Assembly: GCF_042675705.1 (NCBI RefSeq)
Contig: NZ_JBHTJJ010000001.1
Length of the DNA: 64,000 nt
Strand: one strand, 5' to 3'
Source: Ruegeria arenilitoris
Lineage (GTDB): Bacteria; Pseudomonadota; Alphaproteobacteria; Rhodobacterales; Rhodobacteraceae
Below, piece by piece: positions 1 through 8,400 of the stretch. The notes under the pieces are model-generated. The model had not been told where the DNA came from, made no database searches, and saw only the letters and a program-made list of their open reading frames with translations. The position numbers and the translations under genes were made by a program. The stretch's first letter is position 1, and each line of letters starts with the position of its first letter.

Positions 1-1281
1 GTATGCGCCACCGGCCGGAACCTCTTCGCCGAATTTCGAGCGGCAGAACTTGGTGATCCGGCTGACGAAATTGCCCAGCACGTCGGCCAGGTCCTTGTTG
101 ACCGATTGCTGGAAGTTCTCCCAGGTGAATTCGCTGTCGCTGCTTTCGGGCGCGTGGCTCAGCAGCCACCAGCGCCAGTAGTCGGCAGGCAGGATATCCA
201 GCGCCTGGTCCATGAAGACGCCACGGCCCTGGCTGGTCGAGAACTGTCCGCCGTCATAGTTCAGATAGTTGAACGACTTCAGGTGATCGACCAGCTTCCA
301 TGGCTCGCCCGAGCCCAGGATCGTAGCCGGGAAGGAGAGGGTGTGGAAGGGCACGTTGTCCTTGCCCATGAATTGCACATAGCGCACGTCGTCGGCGCCT
401 TTGTCGGTGCGCCACCAGCGTTCCCATTCCGCATCCGGCTTGCCGTGCGCGTCAGCCCATTCCTTGGCGCAGGCGATGTATTCGATCGGCGCGTCGAACC
501 AGACGTAGAAGACTTTGCCTTCCATGCCGGGCCAGTCTTCGTCGCCCTTCTTGACCGGGATGCCCCAGTCCAGATCGCGGGTGATGCCGCGGTCCTGCAG
601 CCCGTCGCCGTCATGCAGCCATTTCTTGGCGATCGAAGTGGTCAGCACCGGCCAGTCGGTCTTGCTGTCGATCCAGGCGTCCAACTGATCCTTCATCGCC
701 GATTGGCGCAGGTACAGGTGCTTGGTCTCGCGCACCTCAAGGTCGGTCGAGCCGGAAATCGCGCTGCGCGGGTCGATCAGATCGGTCGGGTCCAACTGCT
801 TGGTGCAGTTCTCGCACTGGTCGCCGCGGGCCTTTTCGTAGCCGCAGTTGGGGCAGGTGCCCTCGATATAGCGGTCGGGCAAGAACCGCCCGTCGGCGTT
901 GGAATAGACCTGCTTCTCGGTCACTTCGCGGATCAGCCCGGCCTCGGCCAGCTTGCCGGCGAAATGCTGGGTCAGCTTGTGGTTCTGCGGGCTGGACGAG
1001 CGGCCGAAGTGATCGAAGCTCAGGCCAAAGCGTTTGGCGATGTCGGCCTGCACCTCGTGCATCTCGGCGCAGTATTCGGCCACCGGTTTGCCCGCCTTGG
1101 CCGCGGCCAGTTCGGCCGGGGTGCCGTGTTCGTCGGTGGCGCACAGGAACATGACCTCGTTGCCGCGGCCGCGCTGGTAGCGCGCGAACAGATCCGCCGG
1201 CAGCTGCGAGCCGATCAGGTTGCCAAGGTGCTTGATCCCGTTGATGTAGGGAATTGCCGAGGTGATGAGAATCCGAGCCAT
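1..1281 (-). CDS. metG: Methionyl-tRNA synthetase (3' end cut by the window)
   Basis: Charges tRNA-Met with methionine in the cytoplasm. The visible 427 residues begin MARILITSAIPYING, with the class I HIGH-type signature degenerated to the KHLGN stretch at residues 17-21. A zinc knuckle CPNCGYEKARGDQCENC follows near residue 145. The anticodon-stem domain carries QFSTS in place of the KMSKS loop near residue 345; many alphaproteobacterial enzymes have KFSTS here, so the leading Gln is notable. The start ATG at 1281 is the only one that keeps the conserved N-terminus intact. The C-terminal anticodon-binding region lies outside the window. The gene sits 69 bp downstream of a co-oriented MFS gene. 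Identification is certain from the Rossmann and zinc motifs. Confidence 0.97.
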   Translation of the reverse strand, partial: MARILITSAIPYINGIKHLGNLIGSQLPADLFARYQRGRGNEVMFLCATDEHGTPAELAAAKAGKPVAEYCAEMHEVQADIAKRFGLSFDHFGRSSSPQNHKLTQHFAGKLAEAGLIREVTEKQVYSNADGRFLPDRYIEGTCPNCGYEKARGDQCENCTKQLDPTDLIDPRSAISGSTDLEVRETKHLYLRQSAMKDQLDAWIDSKTDWPVLTTSIAKKWLHDGDGLQDRGITRDLDWGIPVKKGDEDWPGMEGKVFYVWFDAPIEYIACAKEWADAHGKPDAEWERWWRTDKGADDVRYVQFMGKDNVPFHTLSFPATILGSGEPWKLVDHLKSFNYLNYDGGQFSTSQGRGVFMDQALDILPADYWRWWLLSHAPESSDSEFTWENFQQSVNKDLADVLGNFVSRITKFCRSKFGEEVPAGGAY

Positions 1282-1350
1282 GTTTGGTTTCCGCCTAACT
1301 GTCTGCGCGCGCTCTATCAAACGGGATCGGGAAATCCCAGCCCCAGAATG

Positions 1351-2574
1351 CTATCGTCCTTCGCGCGAGCGTTTCAGCAGGCGGCCGATGGTGAAGGAGG
1401 TGCGCGGTGCGTAGACATAGTTGGTGCGTTCCTCGGGCGTCGGGCGCGAGCGCATCCGGGCCAGTCCAAAGATGATCAGGACCGCGTGGCCCAATGCCAC
1501 GAAGGCAAACAGCGCGCCGGGGCCGAATTGCTCGATCAGCGTCGAGGAAACATAGGGCGAGGCGATAGCCCCCAGCGCGTACCAGAACATCAGCGCCGCC
1601 GACAGTTCCACCCGCTGCTCGGTGGTGGCGAAGTCGTTGGCATGCGCCGAAGAGATCGAGAATATCGGAAAGGTCGTTATGCCGAACAATCCGGCGGCCA
1701 GCATGACGCCCACGGTGCCTGTGCCGCTGGCCGCCATGGTGATGCTGCAACTGACAACGGCGGCAATCGACATCCAGATCAGCACCCAGCGCCGGTCGTA
1801 TTTGTCGGCCAGCCACCCAACCGGATACTGCGCCAGCGCGCCGCCCAGAACAAAAGCGGCCAGAAAGAACGCGATCTGATCGACGCCCAGCCCAACCTCT
1901 TGTCCGTAGACCGGACCAACCATCCGGAACGAAGCAGAGCTGATGGCCGAGACGATCACACCAGCCACCGCCAAGGGCGAGCAATGCCAGGCCAGCTTGG
2001 GCCGCAAACGCGGTGCCTCCGGGGTTTCGGGCTGGCTGGCGCGCGTCAGGGTCAGCGGCAGCAACGAGGCACAGCAAAGGATGGCCAGCAGGTTGTAAGA
2101 GACATATGAGGCAGGTGGCAGAACGGCGATGATCAACTGCGCGCTCAGCGATGCTCCCATATCGGCCAGCCGGTATGTGCCCATTGCGCGGCCGCGGGTT
2201 TCGTTGGTGACTTTTGCGTTCAGCCAGGCCTCGATAACCGTATAACAACCCGCCACGCAGGTCCCCGAGGCAATGCGCAGCGCTGCCCAGGCATAGGGGT
2301 TTTCGGTCAGGGTGTGGCCAATCAGACCCATCGCGCCCAGAGCCGTACAGACCGCAAAGGCGCGCGAGTGCCCGATGGATCCCATCAGCCTTGGCGCCCA
2401 CCAGCATCCCGCGAAAAAGCCCAAAAAGTGAGCCGAACCCAAAAGGCCGATCTGTTCTGTTGAAAACCCCAGCGTCAGGCCGGATATCGCGTCCAGCGGA
2501 CCCACGCCGCCCGTGGAAAGCTGCAAAAGAATGACCGAAAGAAAAAGGGCGGCGAATGAGATGATGGTACGCAT
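1351..2574 (-). CDS. MFS transporter (YcaD-like)
   Basis: Predicted inner-membrane secondary carrier of 407 residues with about twelve hydrophobic segments, the usual MFS size. The loop between helices 2 and 3 has the form GSIGHSRAF, a weak version of the MFS motif A, and a second copy GWLADKYDRRW follows helix 8. The C-terminus is a basic cytoplasmic tail (RTSFTIGRLLKRSREGR). The overall pattern resembles the YcaD group of uncharacterised MFS carriers; the substrate cannot be read from the sequence. ATG at 2574 gives a first helix at residues 2-20. It stands alone between YceI (76 bp upstream) and metG (69 bp downstream). Confidence 0.88.
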   Translation of the reverse strand: MRTIISFAALFLSVILLQLSTGGVGPLDAISGLTLGFSTEQIGLLGSAHFLGFFAGCWWAPRLMGSIGHSRAFAVCTALGAMGLIGHTLTENPYAWAALRIASGTCVAGCYTVIEAWLNAKVTNETRGRAMGTYRLADMGASLSAQLIIAVLPPASYVSYNLLAILCCASLLPLTLTRASQPETPEAPRLRPKLAWHCSPLAVAGVIVSAISSASFRMVGPVYGQEVGLGVDQIAFFLAAFVLGGALAQYPVGWLADKYDRRWVLIWMSIAAVVSCSITMAASGTGTVGVMLAAGLFGITTFPIFSISSAHANDFATTEQRVELSAALMFWYALGAIASPYVSSTLIEQFGPGALFAFVALGHAVLIIFGLARMRSRPTPEERTNYVYAPRTSFTIGRLLKRSREGR

Positions 2575-2650
2575 GGGTCCAGTAGATGTCCGAATGGCGT
2601 ATGACGATGCGCGCGGCTATTCGACTTTGTGGTGTCGTTTTCCGCCAGTT

Positions 2651-3250
2651 TCAGGGTTTTCTGCGAATTTCGGTTCGTATGTTCAATCCCACAGTTTCGT
2701 CGACCAGGTCCGCATAGCCGGTGGCGCCGAAATCGTTCCGGTTCAACGCGCCGGTCAAATGGATGAACAACCGGTCCAGGTCGTCCTTTGCGGATCCCGG
2801 CGGGCGATAGAGGGTGGCATCAAGGGTGATCGGGCGGGTCTCGTCGCGCACCGTCAATTCGCCGGTGACGGTCGCTCCGTCGGAAATGCGTCCGCCGGGG
2901 CTAAGGCTGACAGCGGTCGAGACGAAGTGGATTGATGGAAACCGCGCGGCATCCAACACGGATCGGCTTAGCATCGGGCCGCGTGCAAACGGCAGTCTCG
3001 TGCGTGCCTCGGCGACGTTCAGGACGACGTCGACCATGCTGTTGCGCAGGTTTTTCGTGTCCACCAGAACATCAGCGGTCTGGATTGGCATGGTGCCGGT
3101 CTGAGCCGAGCCAGCCAGACCGAATGTGAATTCGATCAATGTTCCTTGTGTTTCAAGTATATACGGAACCGGGGCGGCCACGGCGTGCCGCACCAAGGGC
3201 AGCGATGCCAGCCCCGCCAGTACCAGAGTTCGGCGGGTCAGGCGACTCAT
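2651..3250 (-). CDS. YceI-family exported lipid-binding-like protein
   Basis: A 199-residue exported protein. The start MSRLTRRTLVLAGLASLPL has a basic n-region and hydrophobic core with cleavage probably after AVA (residue 25). The mature part has the YceI beta-barrel signatures: an early FTFGLAG strand, a fixed FPSIHFVSTAVSL segment near residue 105, TGELTVRDETRPITLD near 130, and a terminal acidic/aromatic strand. YceI proteins bind polyisoprenoids in an eight-stranded lipocalin-like barrel in the periplasm. ATG at 3250 overlaps the stop of the upstream MFS gene in ATGA, so the two are translationally coupled and probably act together. A longer reading frame to 3325 lies inside the MFS gene and lacks a signal peptide start, so it was not chosen. 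Confidence 0.88.
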   Translation of the reverse strand: MSRLTRRTLVLAGLASLPLVRHAVAAPVPYILETQGTLIEFTFGLAGSAQTGTMPIQTADVLVDTKNLRNSMVDVVLNVAEARTRLPFARGPMLSRSVLDAARFPSIHFVSTAVSLSPGGRISDGATVTGELTVRDETRPITLDATLYRPPGSAKDDLDRLFIHLTGALNRNDFGATGYADLVDETVGLNIRTEIRRKP

Positions 3251-4461
3251 GCCGGAACCCGCCCGTGGCGCGGCCGCGAGCGCATAAGCAATGTTGCAAT
3301 AATGGCGATGTTCAGCCCGTTCCACAGGATTCCGTTCACGAAGGCCAGTTCATACTTCCCGGTCACGTCATAGATCCAGCCGGACATCCAGCCACCCAGT
3401 GCCATGCCCATGATCGTCATCATCATCACGAAACCGACCCGTGCCCCGGCTTCTTGCGGGGGCATGTATTCGCGGACGACCAGCGCATAGCTGGGCACGA
3501 TGCCGCCCTGCGCCAGTCCGAACAACAGGCTGATGACATAGAGCGACACCAATCCGTCATAAGGTAGGAACAGGAACAGGGCGATGCATTGCAGGATCGA
3601 CCCGATCAGCAACGTGTGAACGCCGCCCAGCTTGTCCGCGACCAGCCCCGAGATGATCCGGCTGACGACACCGCCCATCAGCATGAGCGACAGCATCTCG
3701 GCCCCGACCGCCGGGCCATAGCCCAACCCGACGCAGTAGGAGACGATGTGGACCTGCGGCATCGACATGGCGACGCAGCAGCCGATTCCGGCGAGGCCCA
3801 GCACATACTGCAGGGTCCGCGGCGACAGGCCGACGCTGCGCGCGTTGATCTGCGCGGCAGCTGCGGCGGTGCCATGCGCCTCGACCGGGACCTGCCGGCG
3901 CAGCAGCAGCGACAGCGGGATGACAACGATCAGAGTGATGACCGCCAATGTCAGATAGACCTGCTGCCACCCGTCGCGGGCAAGGATACCGGACAGGAGC
4001 GTGGGCCAGATCGCGCCGGATAGATAGTTTCCGCTGGCCACCAGCGCGACGGCGATTCCGCGTCGGCGCAGGAACCAGTGCGAGATGTCGGCGATCAGCG
4101 GGCCGAACCCGACGGCGGTGCCCAAACCCAGCATCAGATGCGCCACCGACAGCATCGTGATCGTCGGCGCCCATGTCGCCAGCAGATAGCTGAGCGCGCT
4201 GAGGCCTGCGGCACCGATCAGCGCCTTGGTCACGCCCAGCCGGTCCACCACCTGACCCAGCCACATGTTGCCAAGCGCAAATCCGATCATGGCCAGCGTG
4301 TAGGGCATCGAGGCCTCGGCCCGGCTGGCGCCGAACTGAGTCTCGATTGCGGGCATCACCACGATCACCGCCCACATGCCCACATTGGCCACCGCCGCGA
4401 TGGCCAGCGTGACCAGAAGGCGAAGCCAGGAATAGCGGCTGTCGTGGATCGGGTGGGTCAT
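3247..4461 (-). CDS. MFS transporter, monocarboxylate/OFA-like
   Basis: A 404-residue inner-membrane carrier with twelve predicted helices. The loop after helix 2 is GQVVDRLGVTKAL (motif A) and the repeat in the second half is GLVADKLGGVHTL. The second-half motif and the VVREYMPPQEAGARVGF segment before helix 11 resemble the monocarboxylate/oxalate-formate branch of MFS. That branch assignment is an inference; the substrate is unknown. The stop overlaps the start of the YceI gene by 4 nt, suggesting co-translation with an exported barrel protein. It begins 66 bp after the ImuA-like gene on the same strand and could be read through from the SOS promoter there. Confidence 0.88.
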   Translation of the reverse strand: MTHPIHDSRYSWLRLLVTLAIAAVANVGMWAVIVVMPAIETQFGASRAEASMPYTLAMIGFALGNMWLGQVVDRLGVTKALIGAAGLSALSYLLATWAPTITMLSVAHLMLGLGTAVGFGPLIADISHWFLRRRGIAVALVASGNYLSGAIWPTLLSGILARDGWQQVYLTLAVITLIVVIPLSLLLRRQVPVEAHGTAAAAAQINARSVGLSPRTLQYVLGLAGIGCCVAMSMPQVHIVSYCVGLGYGPAVGAEMLSLMLMGGVVSRIISGLVADKLGGVHTLLIGSILQCIALFLFLPYDGLVSLYVISLLFGLAQGGIVPSYALVVREYMPPQEAGARVGFVMMMTIMGMALGGWMSGWIYDVTGKYELAFVNGILWNGLNIAIIATLLMRSRPRHGRVPA

Positions 4462-4527
4462 TCCGGCACGCTAGGGGGCGGGATGCGGTTTGACCAGTCA
4501 CAACTTGCGTGACCCGGGGCCGGTCGG

Positions 4528-5148
4528 TCAGGCGCAGGTTTCCTCGGCGCCGATCCGTTGCAGGTGCAGCCCGGCGCGCGGCGCGGTCTGGGTGGCGTGC
4601 CAACTGACCGGGGGCAGGGCACGGGCGCGGCGGCGGGTCAGGGTCCAGCGGCGGGTCTGGCCCGTGTGCGCCGGGGCCATGTGCCAGCGCGTCTCGATCC
4701 CCTGCGCGCCGCCGTCGCCCGGGGTCAGCAGCAGGCCCAGCGGGGCCTGACCCATCGTGCCCCCCTGTTCGGCGGCCAGATGCATCCGGCGCACCGGCGT
4801 CAGGCCCGGTGCCCCCGGCAGGTCGCCGATCACCAGCGGCACCGCCCCGCTGCGCAGCGCCTCTTCGATGCACCACAGCAGGTCCTCGGCCCGGGTGGGG
4901 CGGACGAACAGGAACCGGGCGGGATCGGCAAAGGGCATCATGCCGTCGGGGTTCAGCTGATCGGCCTCCCACGCGGGCGAGATCCACAGAACCGGCCCTT
5001 GCGCCTGACCGGCCAGCCACATGGCAAAGCTGCGCCGCGCGGGGCCGCAGGCCTCGTGCACGCGGGCCAGTTGCAGCGAAATCTCGTCATGCAGGGTCAG
5101 CCCCGGCGCCGCGCGCGCCGGTTTGCGGCCAAGAAGATGCGTGGACAT
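4528..5148 (-). CDS. ImuA-like (RecA/SulA-fold) SOS-inducible protein
   Basis: A 206-residue protein resembling the ImuA family, RecA-like accessory proteins of the ImuA-ImuB-DnaE2 mutasome. Visible similarities are the LARVHEACGPARRSFAMWLA opening, a GPVLWISPAW strand, PARFLFVRPTRAEDLLWCIE, EEALRSGAVPLVIGDL, RRMHLAAEQGG, LLLTPGDG and TRWHMAPA. No Walker A is present, as is usual for ImuA. It is an orphan: neither an imuB Y-family polymerase nor dnaE2 lies next to it; the next gene is an MFS carrier. A perfect alphaproteobacterial LexA box sits 17 nt before the ATG inside a good sigma-70 promoter, which strongly supports damage induction. Its exact biochemical role and whether it replaces or duplicates a canonical ImuA are not known. 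Confidence 0.72.
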   Translation of the reverse strand: MSTHLLGRKPARAAPGLTLHDEISLQLARVHEACGPARRSFAMWLAGQAQGPVLWISPAWEADQLNPDGMMPFADPARFLFVRPTRAEDLLWCIEEALRSGAVPLVIGDLPGAPGLTPVRRMHLAAEQGGTMGQAPLGLLLTPGDGGAQGIETRWHMAPAHTGQTRRWTLTRRRARALPPVSWHATQTAPRAGLHLQRIGAEETCA

Positions 5149-5154
5149 GGCCGA

Positions 5155-5183
5155 ATGTTAGCATGTTCCCATTTTGTTCTCAA
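5155..5183 (-). promoter_or_regulatory. SOS promoter with LexA box, leaderless transcript likely
   Basis: On the minus strand TTGAGA (5183-5178) and TAACAT (5160-5155) are spaced by 17 nt. The spacer holds GAAC-AAAATGG-GAAC (5179-5165), a perfect direct-repeat box GAAC-N7-GAAC (GTTC-N7-GTTC on the plus strand), the established LexA target in Rhodobacterales and Rhizobiales. LexA bound here would block RNA polymerase. The expected start of transcription, about seven bases after the -10, falls on the A of the ATG at 5148, and no Shine-Dalgarno is present, so the mRNA is probably leaderless. Confidence 0.8.
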
Positions 5184-5199
5184 TCCCGAAAGCCGCCGT

Positions 5200-5781
5200 T
5201 CAGCGCGACAGGATCATCCGGCCGTCAGAAAACTGGATGTTGGAAAAACGGTGCAGGTAATCCATGCCCAGCAGGGACTGGTCAAGATCTCCTCCGTTGA
5301 TCCATGCCGGAACATTTCGGTCTGTGATGGGCCCCAACGCCAGACTGTCGAGGCGCACAGGCGCAGTCTGGACCACCCCATTTGCGGTCGAGGCACGCCC
5401 GTGAAAGGTCAGCTGATCGGTATCGAACCCGACGCGCTCCGCATCCTGCGGACTCAGCACGATCTGACTGGCTCCGGTATCAACCAGGAAAGTCACCGGT
5501 TTGCCATTCACCAGCATCGGCAAGTAATAATGTCCGTCGAACGAGCGGGGCACTTCGATCACATCTCCGGTCACGGACATCTGCGGAGATACGCCAACGG
5601 TCGAGCGGATATCGCCCCAAAGGCCGACAACGGCAATGATCCCGATGAAGATGAAGACCCAGGCCATGGCCATCTGCAGGGTCTTGCCCAACGACTGCCG
5701 ATTGTGAGTGAAGAACCACATCAGCAGTGCGGCTCCCAGCAGAACCAGATAGGCCAACCGTCCAAAATCGTTACCATCCAT
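5200..5781 (-). CDS. Retropepsin-like clan AA aspartic protease (TIGR02281 type)
   Basis: A 193-residue membrane-anchored protein. Two hydrophobic helices (residues about 8-24 and 36-55) precede a single pepsin-like lobe with the active-site motif FLVDTGASQIVLS around residue 100 and the conserved LLGMDYLHRF near the C-terminus. Single-lobe enzymes of this family dimerise to form the active site; several alphaproteobacterial members carry the same N-terminal double anchor. Substrates are unknown. The gene lies directly upstream of the SOS-controlled ImuA-like gene but ends before its promoter, so the two are likely separate transcripts. Confidence 0.85.
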   Translation of the reverse strand: MDGNDFGRLAYLVLLGAALLMWFFTHNRQSLGKTLQMAMAWVFIFIGIIAVVGLWGDIRSTVGVSPQMSVTGDVIEVPRSFDGHYYLPMLVNGKPVTFLVDTGASQIVLSPQDAERVGFDTDQLTFHGRASTANGVVQTAPVRLDSLALGPITDRNVPAWINGGDLDQSLLGMDYLHRFSNIQFSDGRMILSR

Positions 5782-5823
5782 GCGGGCACCCGAAACCTTC
5801 TTTCATAAGGTCAATATGGGGCT

Positions 5824-6444
5824 TCAGGACGCGAACCCAAAGGCCTTGAGCCCATCGAGAATGAACTGAACCGACAGCGCCGCCAGCAACATGCCCAGCA
5901 ACCGCGTCAGCACGGTCAGCCCGGTCTTGCCCAGGATGCGCGCGATCAGGCCGCTGGACAGGAAGAACAGCAAGACAACCGCCATAACGGCAAGCATCAC
6001 GCCGACAGCCGCAGCGATGCCCTGAATGCCGGGGTGCTCGCCGGCCAGCAGGATGATCGTTGCGATCGATCCGGGCCCGGCCACCAGCGGAATGGCCAGC
6101 GGAAAGACCGAGGGGTCAGGGTGCTCTTCCTCTTCCGCACGGTCCTCGCGCCGTTTGTTGCGCCGCTCGAACAGCATGTCGAGCGCGGTCAGAAACAGCA
6201 ATGCGCCGCCAGCGACCTTGAAGGCCTCCATCGAGATGCCGACAAAGCCGAGAACCGCCTCTCCGAAAGCGGCGAAGGCGATAAGGATGCCCGAAGCGGT
6301 CAGGCACGTGCGGTAGGCGACGCGGCGACGGGTGGCCGGGTCCATTCCTTGTGTCAGCGCGACGAAGATCGGTGCGGTGCCAAAGGGATCGATCACAACG
6401 AACAGGGTTGTGAACGCGGTTATGAAGAATGCCATTTCGATCAT
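5824..6444 (-). CDS. MarC-family integral membrane protein
   Basis: A 206-residue protein with six hydrophobic segments in two repeats. Family hallmarks are FFITAFTTLFVVIDPFGTAPIF at the start, AFKVAGGALLFLTALDML in the middle, and VFPLAIPLVAGPGSIATII opening the second repeat. A charged cytoplasmic loop (ERRNKRREDRAEEEEHPD) separates the halves. MarC (UPF0056) proteins have no settled function despite the historic link to multidrug resistance. The ATG at 6444 overlaps the stop of the upstream ABC-F gene as ATGA, which decides the start over an in-frame ATG at 6435 and implies coupled translation. Confidence 0.9.
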   Translation of the reverse strand: MIEMAFFITAFTTLFVVIDPFGTAPIFVALTQGMDPATRRRVAYRTCLTASGILIAFAAFGEAVLGFVGISMEAFKVAGGALLFLTALDMLFERRNKRREDRAEEEEHPDPSVFPLAIPLVAGPGSIATIILLAGEHPGIQGIAAAVGVMLAVMAVVLLFFLSSGLIARILGKTGLTVLTRLLGMLLAALSVQFILDGLKAFGFAS

Positions 6445-8294
6445 GCGGCGGCCTCTGCGTTTTCCAGCCGCTCGGCGGCGGCGACCCACAGCGTCTCGGC
6501 GCGCTGCATAGCCTCGACCACCTCGGCAAACTTGCGGTTCCAGGTTTCCAGATCACCAACGCGGTCATCCTCGTACAAGGCCGGATCGGACAATTTGGCC
6601 GAGAGCTTTTCGTGCATCTCGGCCAGCTTCTCCAGCCGTTCCTCGCATTTCCGCAGGTCGGCCCGAAGCGCCAGGATGGTGTCGCGAGAGGCACGTTTGG
6701 GTTTGGCGGCCGTTTTTTCCCGCGCCGGTGGCTTGTCGCGCGCCAGCAGCATCTGGCGATAGGCTTCAAGGTCGCCGTCAAAGGGTTTGACCGTACCGTC
6801 CGAGACCAGCCACAGCCGGTCTGCCACCAACGCCAGAAGGTGCATGTCGTGGCTGACCAGAACCACCGCGCCGGAATAGGCGGTCAGCGCCTCGACAAGG
6901 GCCTCGCGACTTTCGATGTCCAGGTGGTTGGTCGGCTCGTCGAGGATCAGCATGTGCGGCGCGTCGATCGTCGCGATCAGCAGCGACAGGCGCGCTTTCT
7001 GGCCGCCCGACAGGCGGCCCACCTCGGTTTCAGCCTGATCCGCGCCCAGCCCGAAACCGGCGAGACGCGCGCGCAGCTGGGCCGGAGTCTCGGTCGGGCG
7101 CAGGCGCCGCAGGTGATCCAGCGGTGTTTCGTCCACATGCAGCTCGTCCACCTGATGCTGGGCGAAATACCCGATGCGCAGCTTGCTGCTGCGAGCCATC
7201 TTGCCCGCCATCAGGGGTAGCCGGTCCGACAGCAGCTTGGACAGCGTGGACTTGCCCTGACCATTCTTCCCCAACAGCGCGATCCGGTCGTCCTGATCGA
7301 TGCGCAGGTTCAGACGGCGTAGCACCTCGGTGTCGCCATAGCCGGTGACGCCGCCCTCGATCTGGATGATCGGCGGCGACAGTTCCTCGGGTTCGGGGAA
7401 CGAGAAGGCGCGCAAGGCGGCCTCTTGCGGGGTCGAGATCAACTGGATGCGTTCGATCATCTTCAGCCGCGATTGTGCCTGAACGGCCTTGGACGCCTTG
7501 TAGCGGAACCGGTCAACGAAGCTCTGCAAATGGGCGATGCGGGCGTTGGCCTTGGCGTTTTCGGCCTCCGCCTGGGCCAGACGTTCGGCGCGGCGTTCGG
7601 CGAACTTGTCATAGGGCACCGCGTAATAGATCAGCTGGCGGTCTTCCAGATGCAAGATCGAGCCGACCGCCCGGTTCAGCAGGCCCCGATCGTGGCTGAT
7701 GACGATGACCGTATGCGGATATTTGGCCAGATAGCTTTCCAGCCACAGCGCGCCTTCAAGGTCCAGATAGTTGGTCGGTTCGTCCAGCAGCAGCAGGTCG
7801 GGCTGCGAGAAAAGAACCGCTGCCAGAGCGACGCGCATCCGCCAGCCACCCGAGAAATCGGAACAGGGCCGCTGCTGGTCGGCATCGTCAAAGCCCAGCC
7901 CCTTGAGGATCGTGGCCGCGCGGGCTTCGGCCGACCAGGCGTCGATATCGGCCAGTCGGGTCTGAACCTCGGCAATCCGGTCGGGGTCGGTGGCCTGCTG
8001 CGCCTCGGCCATCAGGGCGCTGCGCTCGGCATCGGCGGCCAGGACCGTGTCGATCAGCGACACGTTTGACGAGGGGACCTCTTGTGACACACCGCCGATC
8101 CGCGCGCGGCGGGGCAGGGTGATCGTGCCCGATTCCAGCGCCAGCTCGCCCCGGATCAGGCGGAACAGAGTAGTCTTGCCGGTGCCGTTGCGGCCGACCA
8201 GACCCACCTTGTGGCCTTCGGGAATGGTGGCGCTGGCGCCCTCGAACAGGGGGCGGCCCTCAACCGAATAGGTGATGTTCTCGATCCGTAGCAT
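6441..8294 (-). CDS. ABC-F ATPase, YheS type
   Basis: A 617-residue soluble tandem ABC ATPase without membrane domains. The first cassette has Walker A GRNGTGKTT near residue 36, signature SDFSGGWRMR and Walker B LLLLDEPTNYLDLE; the second has GKNGQGKST, RLSGGQKARL and LILDEPTNHLD. The inter-domain arm (LAQAEAENAKANARIAHLQSF...) is the P-site tRNA-interaction motif of ABC-F proteins. A C-terminal coiled coil (ALRADLRKCEERLEKLAEMHEKL) follows. Details such as IDAWSAEARAATILKGLGF match the YheS subgroup best. ABC-F proteins bind the ribosomal E site and modulate elongation. It is co-translated with marC by a 4-nt overlap. Confidence 0.92.
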   Translation of the reverse strand: MLRIENITYSVEGRPLFEGASATIPEGHKVGLVGRNGTGKTTLFRLIRGELALESGTITLPRRARIGGVSQEVPSSNVSLIDTVLAADAERSALMAEAQQATDPDRIAEVQTRLADIDAWSAEARAATILKGLGFDDADQQRPCSDFSGGWRMRVALAAVLFSQPDLLLLDEPTNYLDLEGALWLESYLAKYPHTVIVISHDRGLLNRAVGSILHLEDRQLIYYAVPYDKFAERRAERLAQAEAENAKANARIAHLQSFVDRFRYKASKAVQAQSRLKMIERIQLISTPQEAALRAFSFPEPEELSPPIIQIEGGVTGYGDTEVLRRLNLRIDQDDRIALLGKNGQGKSTLSKLLSDRLPLMAGKMARSSKLRIGYFAQHQVDELHVDETPLDHLRRLRPTETPAQLRARLAGFGLGADQAETEVGRLSGGQKARLSLLIATIDAPHMLILDEPTNHLDIESREALVEALTAYSGAVVLVSHDMHLLALVADRLWLVSDGTVKPFDGDLEAYRQMLLARDKPPAREKTAAKPKRASRDTILALRADLRKCEERLEKLAEMHEKLSAKLSDPALYEDDRVGDLETWNRKFAEVVEAMQRAETLWVAAAERLENAEAAA

Positions 8295-8400
8295 GGGCCG
8301 CTCTTAGCAGAGCGATACTGGCACCGCCAGACGCAAGCCATGTGCAAACCACATGCGCTGTGCTAGCGCTTTTGCAGATGAACGAAATTCGGATGTTGAG

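Noticed and set aside
106..2109. A 667-codon open frame on the plus strand
   Set aside because: It is the shadow of metG and the MFS gene on the minus strand; it has no domain logic and the real genes explain the region.
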